Of a stretch of 64,000 nucleotides of DNA, positions 23,923 through 34,500 are shown one piece after another. The notes beneath the pieces were generated by a model. The model had not been told where the DNA came from. It saw nothing but the letters and a program-made list of their open reading frames with translations, and did no database searches. Both the position numbers and the translations under genes were made by a program. The stretch's first letter is position 1; each line of letters begins with the position of its first letter. This DNA is from Streptomyces violaceorubidus (GTDB lineage: Bacteria > Actinomycetota > Actinomycetes > Streptomycetales > Streptomycetaceae), in the NCBI RefSeq assembly GCF_000717995.1, contig NZ_JODM01000001.1:62001-126000 (forward strand), read 5' to 3'.

Positions 23923-25209
23923 ATGAGCACTCTGGCACCGCGGCCCACGCGCCGCGTAGCGGTCCTCGGCGGCGCCCGCGTCCCCTTCGCCCGCTCCGAC
24001 GGGCCCTACGCCACCGCCTCCAACCAGGAGATGCTCACCGCGGCCCTCGACGGCCTGGTGGAGCGCCACGGACTCCAGGACCCGGGCGCCGTCGGCGAGT
24101 TCGTGGCCGGAGCGGTCCTCAAACACAGCCGGGACTTCAACCTCGCCCGCGAGACGGTCCTCGGCTCGGCACTCGACCCGCGCACCCCCGCCTACGACAT
24201 CCAGCAGGCCTGCGGGACCGGACTCCAGGCCGTGATCGCCGCCGCCAACAAGATCGCCCTCGGCCAGACCGAGTCGGCGATCGCGGGCGGTGCCGACACC
24301 GCGAGCGACGCCCCGCTCGGCGTCAACGACCGTCTGCGCCGCATCCTGCTGGAGGCCCGCCGGGCCAAGTCGGCCGGCGCCAGGCTGAAGGCGCTGGCCA
24401 GGATCCGCCCGGGGCACCTGGTCCCCGACATCCCGCGCAACGCCGAGCCGCGCACCGGCCTGTCGATGGGCGAGCACGCCGCGGTGACCGCGCGCGCCTG
24501 GGGCATCACCCGCGAGGAGCAGGACGCGTTGGCCGCCGCGAGCCACCAGCGGCTGGCGGCGGCGTACGAACGCGGCCTCTTCCAGGACCTGGTGGTCCCC
24601 TTCCGCGGCCTGGCCCGCGACCAGAACCTGCGTCCCGGCTCGACCGTGGAGAAACTGGCCGCGCTCAAGCCGGTGTTCGGGCTCGACGCCCCCGGACCCA
24701 CCATGACGGCGGGCAACTCCACGCCCCTGACCGACGGCGCCGCGACGGTGCTCCTGGCGAGCGAGGAGTGGGCCGAGGCCCGGGGGCTGGAGCCGCTCGC
24801 CCATCTCACCGCCTTCGAGACGGCGGCCGTGGACTTCGTCGGCGGGGACGTGGCCGGGGGCGAGGACGGGCTGCTGATGGCGCCCGCGTACGCGGTGCCG
24901 CGGATGCTGGAGCGGGCCGGGCTCGGAATCGACGACTTCGACCTCGTCGAGATCCACGAGGCGTTCGCGTCCCAGGTGCTGGCCACCCTGGCCGCCTGGG
25001 AGAAGCGCGGCCTGGCCCCGGTGGACCGGGCCCGCCTGAACGTGGCGGGCTCCTCCCTCGCCACCGGCCACCCCTTCGCCGCGACCGGCGCCCGCATCGT
25101 GGCGACCCTGGCCACCCTGCTCGCCGAGCGGGAAGGCCCGGGGCGCGGCCTGATCTCCGTCTGCGCGGCGGGCGGCCAGGGCGTCACGGCGATACTGGAA
25201 CGAACATGA
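23923..25209 (+). CDS. Acetyl-CoA C-acetyltransferase (thiolase)
   Basis: This 428 aa thiolase II-like protein has nucleophilic Cys in QQACGTGLQAV, a NEAF-type motif as IHEAFA, GHPFAATGAR and a C-terminal catalytic CAAGGQG. It would cleave or form acetoacyl-CoA and probably runs beta-oxidation with the divergent FabG/MaoC pair and the downstream ligase. Upstream lie the two palindromic operator sites. Part of the N-terminal half is rich in Arg/Ala (residues about 145-165), as in the FadI-type proteins of actinobacteria. Confidence 0.92.
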   Translation: MSTLAPRPTRRVAVLGGARVPFARSDGPYATASNQEMLTAALDGLVERHGLQDPGAVGEFVAGAVLKHSRDFNLARETVLGSALDPRTPAYDIQQACGTGLQAVIAAANKIALGQTESAIAGGADTASDAPLGVNDRLRRILLEARRAKSAGARLKALARIRPGHLVPDIPRNAEPRTGLSMGEHAAVTARAWGITREEQDALAAASHQRLAAAYERGLFQDLVVPFRGLARDQNLRPGSTVEKLAALKPVFGLDAPGPTMTAGNSTPLTDGAATVLLASEEWAEARGLEPLAHLTAFETAAVDFVGGDVAGGEDGLLMAPAYAVPRMLERAGLGIDDFDLVEIHEAFASQVLATLAAWEKRGLAPVDRARLNVAGSSLATGHPFAATGARIVATLATLLAEREGPGRGLISVCAAGGQGVTAILERT

Positions 25210-25210
25210 C

Positions 25211-25224
25211 TTACCCTCAGGTAA
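25211..25224. promoter_or_regulatory. Third TTACC..GGTAA palindrome, upstream of acyl-CoA ligase
   Basis: TTACC-CTCA-GGTAA lies directly after the thiolase stop, 210 bases upstream of the ligase GTG. The rest of 25225-25434 shows only the AGGAG ribosome site of the ligase. Confidence 0.6.
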
Positions 25225-25434
25225 CCCCCAAGGCTGCACACGCCCGGCGCGGGACCGTCCCCGAACCCGCACCAGGTCCCCACGTGGGCACCGTACGATC
25301 CCCGAACTGACCGCCGGTAGCACCCCTGTCCGCGGAACCGGTGATGAACGCCTCGGCGCGCGAGGCACGTACGTCATGCAGCGAAGCAGCGACCGCAGAA
25401 GCAGTGTCTTTGCTGCACGTCCTAGGAGCCGCCC

Positions 25435-27363
25435 GTGTCCACCCCGCTTCCGTCCTTCGCCGCATCCGCCGCCTACGCCGACTCGCCCGGCCCCACCCTG
25501 GTGGCGCCCGAGACGCGGATGCTGGACGGGTCCGTCCGGGAGGCGTACGTACCGCCGTTCGCGCCGCCGGTGCGCCGCGGGTCCCTCGCCGACCTGCCCT
25601 TCGACAACGCGTCGGCGGTCCCGGACCAGGTCGTCCTCAGCCGCAGGTCGCCGGACGGGGACTGGAGCGAGGTCACCGCGGCCGAGTTCGCCCGGCAGGT
25701 GCTGGCGGTGGCCAAGGGCCTGATCGCCGAGGGGCTGGTGCCGGGCGACCGCATCGCGATCATGGCGCGGACGACGTACGAGTGGACGCTGCTGGACTTC
25801 GCCGCATGGGCGGCCGGCCTGGTCACCGTCCCGATCTACCCGACCTCCTCCCTCTTCCAGACCCGCTGGATCCTCCAGGACTCCGGCGCCGTCACCCTGG
25901 TCACCGAGACCACCGCGCAGGCCGCCGCCCTCGGCCCCGAGCTGGACCGCGTCCCCGACCTCAAGCACCTGTGGGTGATGGAGAAGGGCCACGTCGAGCA
26001 GCTGGCGGAGCTGGGCGCGCGGCTGCCGGACGCGGAGGTGGAGGTGCGCCGCGGCATGCTCGGCCCGCCCACCCTCGCCACCCTGATCTACACCTCCGGC
26101 ACCACCGGCCGCCCCAAGGGCTGCGTCCTGACCCACGGCAACTTCTTCGCCGAGGTCGACAACGCGATCGAGCTGCTCTACCCCGTCTTCAAGGCGGAGA
26201 CCGGCGAGGAGCCCTCGATCCTGCTCTTCCTGCCGATGTCCCACGTCTTCGGGCGCATGGTCGCGGTGGCCTGCGTCCGCGCCCGGGTCCGCCTCGGCCA
26301 CGCCCCGAGCCTCAAGCCCGAGGACCTGCTCCCCGACCTCGCGGCCTTCCGCCCCACCTGCCTGCTGACCATCCCGTACATGCTGGAGAAGGTCTTCAAC
26401 AGCGCCCGCGCCAAGGCCGAGTCCGGCGGCCGGGCCGCGGCCTTCGACCGCGCGGTCTCGGTGGCGGTGCGCTACGGCGAGGCCAAGGAGGCCGGCCAGA
26501 CCGGTGCGGGCGGCGGCCCCGGCCGCGGCCTGAAGACCGCCCGCTCCTTCTACGACCCGCTCGTCTACCGCAGGATCCGGGCCGCCATGGGCGGCCGGGT
26601 CAAGTACGCCATCTGCGGCGGCTCCCCGCTCGGCCGCCGCCTGGCCGCCTTCTACGCCGGTGCCGGCATCGAGATCTTCGAGGGCTACGGCCTCACCGAG
26701 ACCACCGCCGCCGCCACCGTGACGCCCCCGCTCAAGCCGCGCCTGGGCACGGTCGGCTGGCCGTTGCCCGGCACCCGCGTCCGCATCGCCGCCGACGGCG
26801 AGATCCTGATCGCCGGCGAGCAGGTCCTGCACGGCTACTGGGACCCGCAGGCCGGGGGCGTGGTCCAGGCCGCACCCGACGGCTGGTTCGCCACCGGAGA
26901 CCTCGGCAGCCTGGACGACGAGGGCTACCTGACCATCACCGGCCGCAAGAAGGAGCTCCTGATCACCGCGGGCGGCAAGAGCGTCGCCCCGGCCCCCCTG
27001 GAGAACTGGCTGCGCTCCCACCCCCTGATCTCCCAGTGCCTCGTCCTGGGCGACCGCAGGCCCTACGTCTCCGCCCTGCTCACCCTCGACCCCGACGGCG
27101 TCACCCACTGGCGCCGCATGAACGGCAAGCACCCCGTGCCGCCGGAGCTCCTCACCGACGACGAGGAGGTCCACGCCGTCCTCCAGCGCGCCGTGGACGA
27201 GGCCAACAAGCTGGTCTCCCGCCCGGAGTCCATCCGCCGCTTCGCCGTCCTGCCCAGGGACTTCACCGAGTGGGAGGGCCACCTGACCCCCTCCATGAAG
27301 CTCCGGCGCGAAGCGATCATGCGGGACTTCGCGGAGGCGGTGGAGGGGCTCTACGAGGGGTAG
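25435..27363 (+). CDS. Long-chain acyl-CoA synthetase (AMP-forming)
   Basis: This 642 aa ANL-superfamily protein has A3 motif YTSGTTGRPKGC, A5 GYGLTET, and the TGDLGSLDDEGYLTITGRKKE hinge. It activates a fatty acid to acyl-CoA via acyl-AMP. GTG 25435 is preceded by AGGAG at a 7-base distance. It follows the thiolase in the same direction, separated by 225 bases that start with an operator palindrome, so it likely belongs to the same fatty-acid regulon. Confidence 0.93.
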   Translation: MSTPLPSFAASAAYADSPGPTLVAPETRMLDGSVREAYVPPFAPPVRRGSLADLPFDNASAVPDQVVLSRRSPDGDWSEVTAAEFARQVLAVAKGLIAEGLVPGDRIAIMARTTYEWTLLDFAAWAAGLVTVPIYPTSSLFQTRWILQDSGAVTLVTETTAQAAALGPELDRVPDLKHLWVMEKGHVEQLAELGARLPDAEVEVRRGMLGPPTLATLIYTSGTTGRPKGCVLTHGNFFAEVDNAIELLYPVFKAETGEEPSILLFLPMSHVFGRMVAVACVRARVRLGHAPSLKPEDLLPDLAAFRPTCLLTIPYMLEKVFNSARAKAESGGRAAAFDRAVSVAVRYGEAKEAGQTGAGGGPGRGLKTARSFYDPLVYRRIRAAMGGRVKYAICGGSPLGRRLAAFYAGAGIEIFEGYGLTETTAAATVTPPLKPRLGTVGWPLPGTRVRIAADGEILIAGEQVLHGYWDPQAGGVVQAAPDGWFATGDLGSLDDEGYLTITGRKKELLITAGGKSVAPAPLENWLRSHPLISQCLVLGDRRPYVSALLTLDPDGVTHWRRMNGKHPVPPELLTDDEEVHAVLQRAVDEANKLVSRPESIRRFAVLPRDFTEWEGHLTPSMKLRREAIMRDFAEAVEGLYEG

Positions 27364-27381
27364 GGCCTGCCCGGCGGGTGC

Positions 27382-28026
27382 TCAGCGGCGGGCGATGAGG
27401 CAGGCCTGCGGGACCTGGGCGACGGTGGTCTCCTCGGTGATCCGCACCGTCCGGGACAGCACGGTGAACCCGGTCCGCTCCAGCAGCTCCGCCATCGGCT
27501 CGGGCCGCCGCCGTTCGAAGTCCAGGGCGACCGGATGGCCCCACGGGCGGTCGTGGTGGCGGGGCTCGTCGCCGACCTGGAAGCCGAGCAGCAGATGCCC
27601 GCCCGGGGCCAGCACGCGCCGCACCTCCCCGAAGAGGTCCGGCAGCCGCTCCCACGGTGTGTGGATCGACGAGTACCAGGAGACGGCCCCCGCGAGGGCG
27701 CCGTCGGGCAGGTCGAGATCCAGCATGGACCCCTGCTCGAACCGCAGCCCCGGGTTCTCGCGGCGCGCGATCGCCAGCATCGAGGAGGACAGGTCGAGGC
27801 CGAAGACCCGCAGGCCCAGCGAGGCCAGGTGCGCGGTGACCCCACCGGGCCCGCAGCCCAGGTCGGCCACCTGCCCCCCGGGCCCCACGAGCTCGGCGAA
27901 GGCGCCCATCAGCGCCCGGTCCAGCGGGGCGTCGTCGAGCACGGTGCGGAAACGGGCGTGGTAGTCCTCGGCGACGGCGTCGTAGAAGGACCTGGTGGTG
28001 GCCACGAAGGCGGGGTCGGTGGTCAT
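27382..28026 (-). CDS. Class I SAM-dependent methyltransferase
   Basis: This 214 aa protein has SAM motif I VADLGCGPGGVTAHLASLG and a following acidic VFGLDLSSSML (motif II), with SWYSSIHTPWERL at motif IV. The substrate is unknown. It is convergent with the acyl-CoA ligase (18-base gap) and lies downstream of the cold-shock gene, separated from it by a hairpin terminator. Confidence 0.9.
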   Translation of the reverse strand: MTTDPAFVATTRSFYDAVAEDYHARFRTVLDDAPLDRALMGAFAELVGPGGQVADLGCGPGGVTAHLASLGLRVFGLDLSSSMLAIARRENPGLRFEQGSMLDLDLPDGALAGAVSWYSSIHTPWERLPDLFGEVRRVLAPGGHLLLGFQVGDEPRHHDRPWGHPVALDFERRRPEPMAELLERTGFTVLSRTVRITEETTVAQVPQACLIARR

Positions 28027-28071
28027 GGGCGGACCTTAGTGGCAGCCACTGACAGCCGGTGCGGAAAGGGC

Positions 28072-28106
28072 AGGAGCCCCGTCGCCGAAACCGGCGCGGG
28101 GCTCCT
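28072..28106 (-). terminator. Hairpin terminator of the cold-shock gene
   Basis: AGGAGCCCCG (28072-28081) pairs with CGGGGCTCCT (28097-28106); CGCCG/CGGCG continue the stem around an AAAC loop with one bulged T. It lies 17 bases past the csp stop. Confidence 0.8.
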
Positions 28107-28122
28107 TGGGTACTGCTGTCAA

Positions 28123-28326
28123 TCAGACAGGAGTGACATTCTCCGCCTGCGGACCCTTGGGGCCCTGCGTGACGTCGAAAGACACCTGCTGGTTCTCCTC
28201 GAGGGAACGGAATCCCTGAGCGTTGATCGCGGAGTAGTGGACGAAGACGTCCGGGCCGCCGCCTTCCTGGGCGATGAAACCAAAGCCCTTTTCGGCGTTG
28301 AACCACTTCACGGTTCCGTGAGCCAT
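28123..28326 (-). CDS. Cold-shock protein (CspA family)
   Basis: This 67 aa single cold-shock domain has both RNA-binding motifs, KGFGFI (RNP1) and VFVHYSAI (RNP2), with the aromatic residues that stack on nucleobases. It is an RNA chaperone/antiterminator type protein, almost identical in length to the other Streptomyces Csp proteins. AAGGAGGG precedes the ATG. A ~115-base 5' untranslated region lies between the predicted promoter at 28450-28478 and the start, typical of thermoregulated csp transcripts. Confidence 0.95.
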   Translation of the reverse strand: MAHGTVKWFNAEKGFGFIAQEGGGPDVFVHYSAINAQGFRSLEENQQVSFDVTQGPKGPQAENVTPV

Positions 28327-28449
28327 AAGCCCTCCTTGGGCCCAAAGGGTTGCCCTGCTCCAGAACCAGCAAGTGTGAAGACTTTTGAATGCCGCACAAC
28401 TGCATACGTCTGAGAACTACGAGAGCCCGCGGTCACATGCTCCGCAGGC

Positions 28450-28478
28450 TCTGTACTGCAAGGGAAACCAAACTGCAA
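28450..28478 (-). promoter_or_regulatory. Predicted csp promoter
   Basis: On the minus strand TTGCAG (28478-28473) and TACAGA (28455-28450) are separated by exactly 17 bases, in a locally A/T-richer stretch (28330-28560) that holds no gene. Confidence 0.45.
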
Positions 28479-28610
28479 CTTGCTGTGAGCCTAGCACGCA
28501 GGCCACCGAGCGCAACAGAGGTCAAGATCACTTCACCCGGACGTTTGAACACCTGCGCCGTTCGGCTGACGCCGGGGGGTGACGACGGGCGGATCCTCGG
28601 GGAGGGCTAG

Positions 28611-29468
<858 letters not shown>

Positions 29469-29574
29469 TCCGCAGCCGGGGCCCCTTTCTCGCTGAGGTT
29501 TCTCCCTGGGGCCCGCCGCGGGTGTCCCACTACCCTGCTGCCAGGTACCGGCGTACGGGGGAGGGGTGGACGCC

Positions 29575-31437
29575 ATGCGGCCGCTCGAAGTCGACGAGCC
29601 CACCGCGGTGGGGCCCTACCGGCTGCTCGGCCGACTGGGCTCCGGCGGCATGGGCCGGGTCTACCTGGGACGCAGCAGCGGCGGCCGCACGGTCGCGGTG
29701 AAGATCGTGCACCCGCACTTCGCCCTGGACGAGGAGTTCCGGGCCCGGTTCCGGCGCGAGGTGGCCGCCGCGCGGCGGGTCGGCGGCGCCTGGACCGCGC
29801 CCGTACTGGACGCGGACCCCGAGGCGCGCGTGCCGTGGGTCGCCACGGCGTACGCGGCCGGTCCGTCCCTGACGGCGGCCGTGGCGGACGGCGGCCCGCT
29901 GCCCGCCCACTCCGTTCGGGCGCTCGGCGCGGGCCTCGGCGAGGCACTGGCCGCGGTGCACGAGCTGGGCCTCGTCCACCGTGACGTGAAGCCGTCCAAC
30001 GTCCTGCTCACCCTCGACGGCCCCCTCCTGATCGACTTCGGCATCGCCCGCGCCACGGAGGGCACCGCCTCCCTGACCTCGACGGGCGTGTCGATCGGCT
30101 CGCCCGGCTACATGGCGCCGGAGCAGATCCTCGGCAAGGGCGTGACCGGGGCGGCGGACGTCTTCTCGCTGGGCGCGGTACTGGCGTACGCGACGACCGG
30201 ACTGCCGCCCTTCCCCGGCGACTCCTCGGCCGCGCTGCTCTACAAGGTCGTCCACGAGGAGCCGCGCCTCGACGGCCTGGACGGTGAGCTGCGCGAGCTG
30301 GTCGCCTCCTGCCTCGCCAAGGACCCGACCGCCCGCCCCGCCCCCGGGGAGGTGGCCAGGCGACTGGCCCCGGAGGGCGCGGCCCGCCTGGTGACCGGCG
30401 GCTGGCTGCCGGGGGCCCTGGTGGAGCGGGTCAGCCGGAGCGCCGTACAGCTGCTCAACCTGGAGGCGGCGGAGACCGGGCCGGGGGCGTCCGCGGGGGA
30501 GGCGTCGGGCCCCGTGGGGTTCAGCCGGCCGTCGCTCACGGCGGGCGGGGCCGGTGCTTCGCAGGGGCCGGGGGAGGGCGGGGCGGCACCCACGGCCGCC
30601 GGTGTCTTCGGTCCCCCGCCGGTGATGCCGACGCCTACGGCGGGGGCGTCGCCGTTTCCGGCCTCGTCGCCGTTTCCGGCCTCGTCGTCGTCCTCGTCTC
30701 CGTCCCCGTCCTCGTCCCCGTTCTCCTCCTCGTCCGTCCCCGGCCGGCGGGAGCCCGGGCCGGGTGGCGGTGCGGGTGTGGGTGTGGGTGTGGGTGCTGA
30801 TGCCGGTGACGCTGCCGGTGCCGGGGCCGGGCAGGGGCTCTCGGGGCCGGGCGCGGGGCACCCGCCCGGCAGGCTCGCCCTCTCCGTAGCGGCGACCTCG
30901 ACGCGGGGTGCCCAGGGGCGGGGGCGGCGGATCAGCTGCACCGTGGCGCTGGCGGTGGCGGGAGCGCTGGCGGCGGTGACGGTGGGGTCGGTGTTCGTCC
31001 TGGACCTGCTGCCGGGCTCGGGCAACGACGCGAACCACGCGGGCGGCGCCGACGGCTCCCACGAGCCGCCCGCCGCCACCGCGGGCACCCTGCCCGGCCG
31101 CTACCTCGGCACCTGGGAGGGACAGGCCGCCGCCCTGGACGGCAAGCTGCCCCTGGGCACCTTCCGGATCACCATCAGGCAGGCGAAGGTGGGCCAGGAG
31201 CTGGGCAGGCTCCACCAGACCGACGCGCTGGGCGGCGTCTGCGTCGACGTGATCACCCTCAAAGAGGTGACGGAGAAGCAGATCGTCGCCGGGTCCGTCG
31301 GCGCCGAGGGCAACCACGACGGCTGCAACCCCGCCCCCACCACCGTCACCTTCACCCCGGTCGGCGACGACCTCGACTACGCGTCGAGGAGCGAGGAGTC
31401 GGGGCGACCGGAGGCGCGGTTGTCGAGGATCGGGTAG
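29575..31437 (+). CDS. Transmembrane Ser/Thr protein kinase
   Basis: This is a 620 aa protein. The Hanks-type kinase domain spans residues about 15-270, with P-loop GSGGMGRVY, catalytic Lys in VAVKIV, HRDVKPSN, DFGIA and GSPGYMAPE. A ~170-residue Ser/Pro/Gly-rich linker includes FPASSPFPASSSSSS and a Gly-Val run. One TM (about 465-485) precedes a ~120-residue extracytoplasmic domain with two cysteines and no PASTA repeats. ATG 29575 has GGGGAGGGG at 8 bases; GTG 29566 is an alternative. It converges on the FHA-containing secretion ATPase, whose FHA domain could read its phosphothreonines (inference). Confidence 0.92.
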   Translation: MRPLEVDEPTAVGPYRLLGRLGSGGMGRVYLGRSSGGRTVAVKIVHPHFALDEEFRARFRREVAAARRVGGAWTAPVLDADPEARVPWVATAYAAGPSLTAAVADGGPLPAHSVRALGAGLGEALAAVHELGLVHRDVKPSNVLLTLDGPLLIDFGIARATEGTASLTSTGVSIGSPGYMAPEQILGKGVTGAADVFSLGAVLAYATTGLPPFPGDSSAALLYKVVHEEPRLDGLDGELRELVASCLAKDPTARPAPGEVARRLAPEGAARLVTGGWLPGALVERVSRSAVQLLNLEAAETGPGASAGEASGPVGFSRPSLTAGGAGASQGPGEGGAAPTAAGVFGPPPVMPTPTAGASPFPASSPFPASSSSSSPSPSSSPFSSSSVPGRREPGPGGGAGVGVGVGADAGDAAGAGAGQGLSGPGAGHPPGRLALSVAATSTRGAQGRGRRISCTVALAVAGALAAVTVGSVFVLDLLPGSGNDANHAGGADGSHEPPAATAGTLPGRYLGTWEGQAAALDGKLPLGTFRITIRQAKVGQELGRLHQTDALGGVCVDVITLKEVTEKQIVAGSVGAEGNHDGCNPAPTTVTFTPVGDDLDYASRSEESGRPEARLSRIG

Positions 31438-31453
31438 CGGGCCGGGTCCGAAA

Positions 31454-31497
31454 GGGGCGGCGGGGCCGAAGGGGGCGGCGGGGCCGAAGGGGGCGGG
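31454..31497. repeat. 18-base tandem repeats between convergent genes
   Basis: GGGGCGGCGGGGCCGAAG is repeated 2.4 times in the 97-base gap between the kinase and secretion-ATPase stops. Confidence 0.75.
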
Positions 31498-31534
31498 CGG
31501 CGAGGCCCACGGCAAGGGCGCCGCCCCCACCGGC

Positions 31535-34500
31535 TCAGCCCGGCACCACCACCGTGCGCAGCTCTCCGTCGCCGAGGTGCAGCATGCCCTTGCCCGGCGT
31601 GACCTGGCCGCCGACCATCTGGCGCGAGACGCGCAGGCCGATGAGGTCGCCGCTGGAGGACTCCTGCGGGGAGAGCAGGATGCCGCGGCGGGCCTTCTTG
31701 GCGTCGACCTGCCAGCCCGAGAAGCCGCTGCACACGTCCTCCTCGTCACCGGCGATGACGAGGGCGAGGCCGCGTTCGGCACCCCGGGAGACGATCTTCT
31801 TCATCTGGCTCTCGGCGTCGCAGTCCTCCAGGATCTCGCCGTCGTCGACCAGGACGGCGATGGGCTCCTCCGGGCTCGCCCCGTCGATCAGCTCCTCGAA
31901 CTCGTCCTCGTCGATGTCGTCCCCGGTGAAGACCTTCAGTACGCCCTCCACGCCGTCCAGTTGGCGCACCGGCGACTGGCGGGGCGCCGCCACGACCAGG
32001 CGGGTGCCCTGGGCGAGGAGGGACTGGGCGACGTTCATCAGCACCGTGGAGCGGCCCGACTTGGCCGGTCCCGCGATGACGAAGGACGGCACGCCGTCGG
32101 CGAGGTCGGGACCGAAGCCGACGATCTCGTCGCCGCCGATGCCGACCAGCGCCCACAGCTTGGAGCGGGACGCCTCCGGGTCGCGCATCTCCCAGGCCTC
32201 GGGGAAGGAGATCCGGCTGGGCAGGCTGTCCACGCGGAACGGACGCCGGGACCGCGGGACATCGGCGTCGCGCGCGGTGGCGGCCTCGCCGATCGCGGAG
32301 ATCGCGGCGGCCTGGCCCTGGCCGGTGGTGTCCTCGCAGAGCAGCGCGAACTGCGTCTCCGTACCGGCCTCGTTGCGGAAGGCGCGGCCCGGCGGGATCT
32401 CCTCGGGCACCTTGCGGGACGGGATGCCGAGCGAGGCGAAGTCGCTGCGGTCGGCCAGCCGCAGGCCGTACTTGTCCTCGGTGAGGGTCGCGATCCGGCC
32501 CACCAGCAGGGTGCGGTCGCCGGTGAGGACCAGGTGGATGCCGACGCTGGCACCCTCGCGCATCATCGTCTGCAACTCGTCGGTCAGCGAGCCGTGGTCG
32601 ACCTCGCCGAGGGTGGGCACCCAGCCCTCCCAGCGGTCGAGGAGCACGACGATGTGCGGCAGCCGCTCACCCTCCTGCACCGAGGCCCGCTGCTCGCCGA
32701 TGTCCGCGAACCCGGCATCGGCCAACAGGTCCTGACGGCGCGACAGTTCGCCCTTGAGGCGGTTGACGAGCCGTACCACCCGCTCGGTCTGGTTGCGGCC
32801 CACCACCGCGCCGCAGTGCGGCAGCCGGGTCAGCGCGTTGAGGGCGCCGTTGCCGCAGTCGATGCCGTAGAGGTGGACGTCGGCGGTGGAGTGGGTGCGG
32901 GCCAGCGACCCCGCGATGGTCCGCAGCACCTGGGAACGGCCGCTGCGCGGAGCACCGCCGATCATCAGGTGCCCGAAGCTCGCGAAGTCGACGACGACCG
33001 GACGGCGGGCCTGGTCCGAGGGCAGGTCCTCGATGCCGTACGGGGCCGGCGGCAGCTTGCCCGGGGCGGCGCCGGCGAGCGCCGGGACCTCGATCTCGTC
33101 CAGCAGCAGCTTCTCGTCGAGCGCCGGCAGCCAGGGGCTGTGCTGGGCGGGGATGCCCATCGTCCGGTTGGCCTCGCGCACCGCGTCGACCAGTACCTTG
33201 AGGTCGGTGATCTCGTCGTCCTCGCGGGACTCGGTCTTCGGCTTGGTCAGCGCCGCCCGGCCCAGGTCCTCCCAGCCCAGCGGGCCGACCCAGGGTGCGA
33301 GCGCGGCCGGGTCGGCGGCGCCGGGCCGACGGCCGCCGACGCGCCCCGACTGGAAGGGGACCAGGGAGGAGTGACCGAGGCGCACATAGGCGCGGCCCGG
33401 GGTGTTCTTGGAGATGTGCCCGGCCTCGGGCGAGTCGATGACGTCCGAGGACTCGCCGCCGTCGGTCACGCGCAGCGCGATCCGGAGGTTGGTGTTGGCG
33501 CGGATCTCGGGGGAGACCACACCGCTGGGCCGCTGCGTGGCGAGCAGCAGGTGGATGCCGAGCGAACGCCCTCGCTGGGCGATGTTGACGAGCCCGGTCA
33601 CGAAGTCGGGAAGGTCCCGGACCATGGAGGCGAACTCGTCGATGACGATGAGCAGCCGGGGCACCGGAGCATGCGAGGGATCGCGCCTGACCAGGTCCTG
33701 GTAGTCCTCGATGTCCTTGGCGTCGGCGGCGGCGAGGATGTGCTCGCGCCGCTTCAGCTCGGCCCCCAGCGACTCCAGCGCCCGCTCGACCAGGTGCGCG
33801 TCGAGGTCGGTCACCATGCCGACGGTGTGCGGCAGCTTCACGCAGTCCTTGAACGCGGAGCCGCCCTTGTAGTCGACCAGCACGAAGGTCATGTTCTCCG
33901 GCGTGTTCGCGACGGCGAGGGCCGCCACGATGGTCTGCAGCAGCTCCGACTTGCCGGAACCGGTCGTACCGGCGATGAGTCCGTGCGGCCCGTCCTTGCG
34001 CATGTCGATGCCGAACGGCCCGTCGTACGACTCGCCGATGACGGCCATCGTCGACTGGCCGCCCATCCGCCACCGCGCCCCGATCGCGTCGGCCGTCGGC
34101 GGCTCCAGCTGGAGCACGTCGAGCAGCCGGCTGGCGCCGGGCAGCGCCGAGTCCTCGGTCTCGCCGCTGATGTCGCGCAGCGCGGACAGCGACCGCGCCA
34201 GCCGCAGACACCAGGCGGGCGTGACGAAGTCGGGCCGTACATCCGTGATCCGCTCGACCCCGGCCTCCTCGACCCGCAGCCGCAGTTTCTCGGTACGGGC
34301 CCGCTGCTCGGGCTCGGCGGGGGAGTCGGTGTGCCACGCCTGGAAGGACGGGAACCCTCCGGCGACCTGCCGCGCGGGCTGAGGCTGCTCGTCCGTCCGC
34401 CCGTTCTCCTCGGCCTTGGGCTCGGCGACGACGAACGCCTGGCACTCGCCCGGCAGGAACCGCTCCTCGGCGTCGAGACAGACGGCGAACATCGACACGG

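Noticed and set aside
23284..27282. Very long minus-strand frame opposite the thiolase and acyl-CoA ligase
   Set aside because: Composition is typical of antisense GC-rich frames, and the plus strand has two unmistakable enzymes. Only the part beyond 23284, overlapping fabG in another frame, coincides with a gene, by chance.
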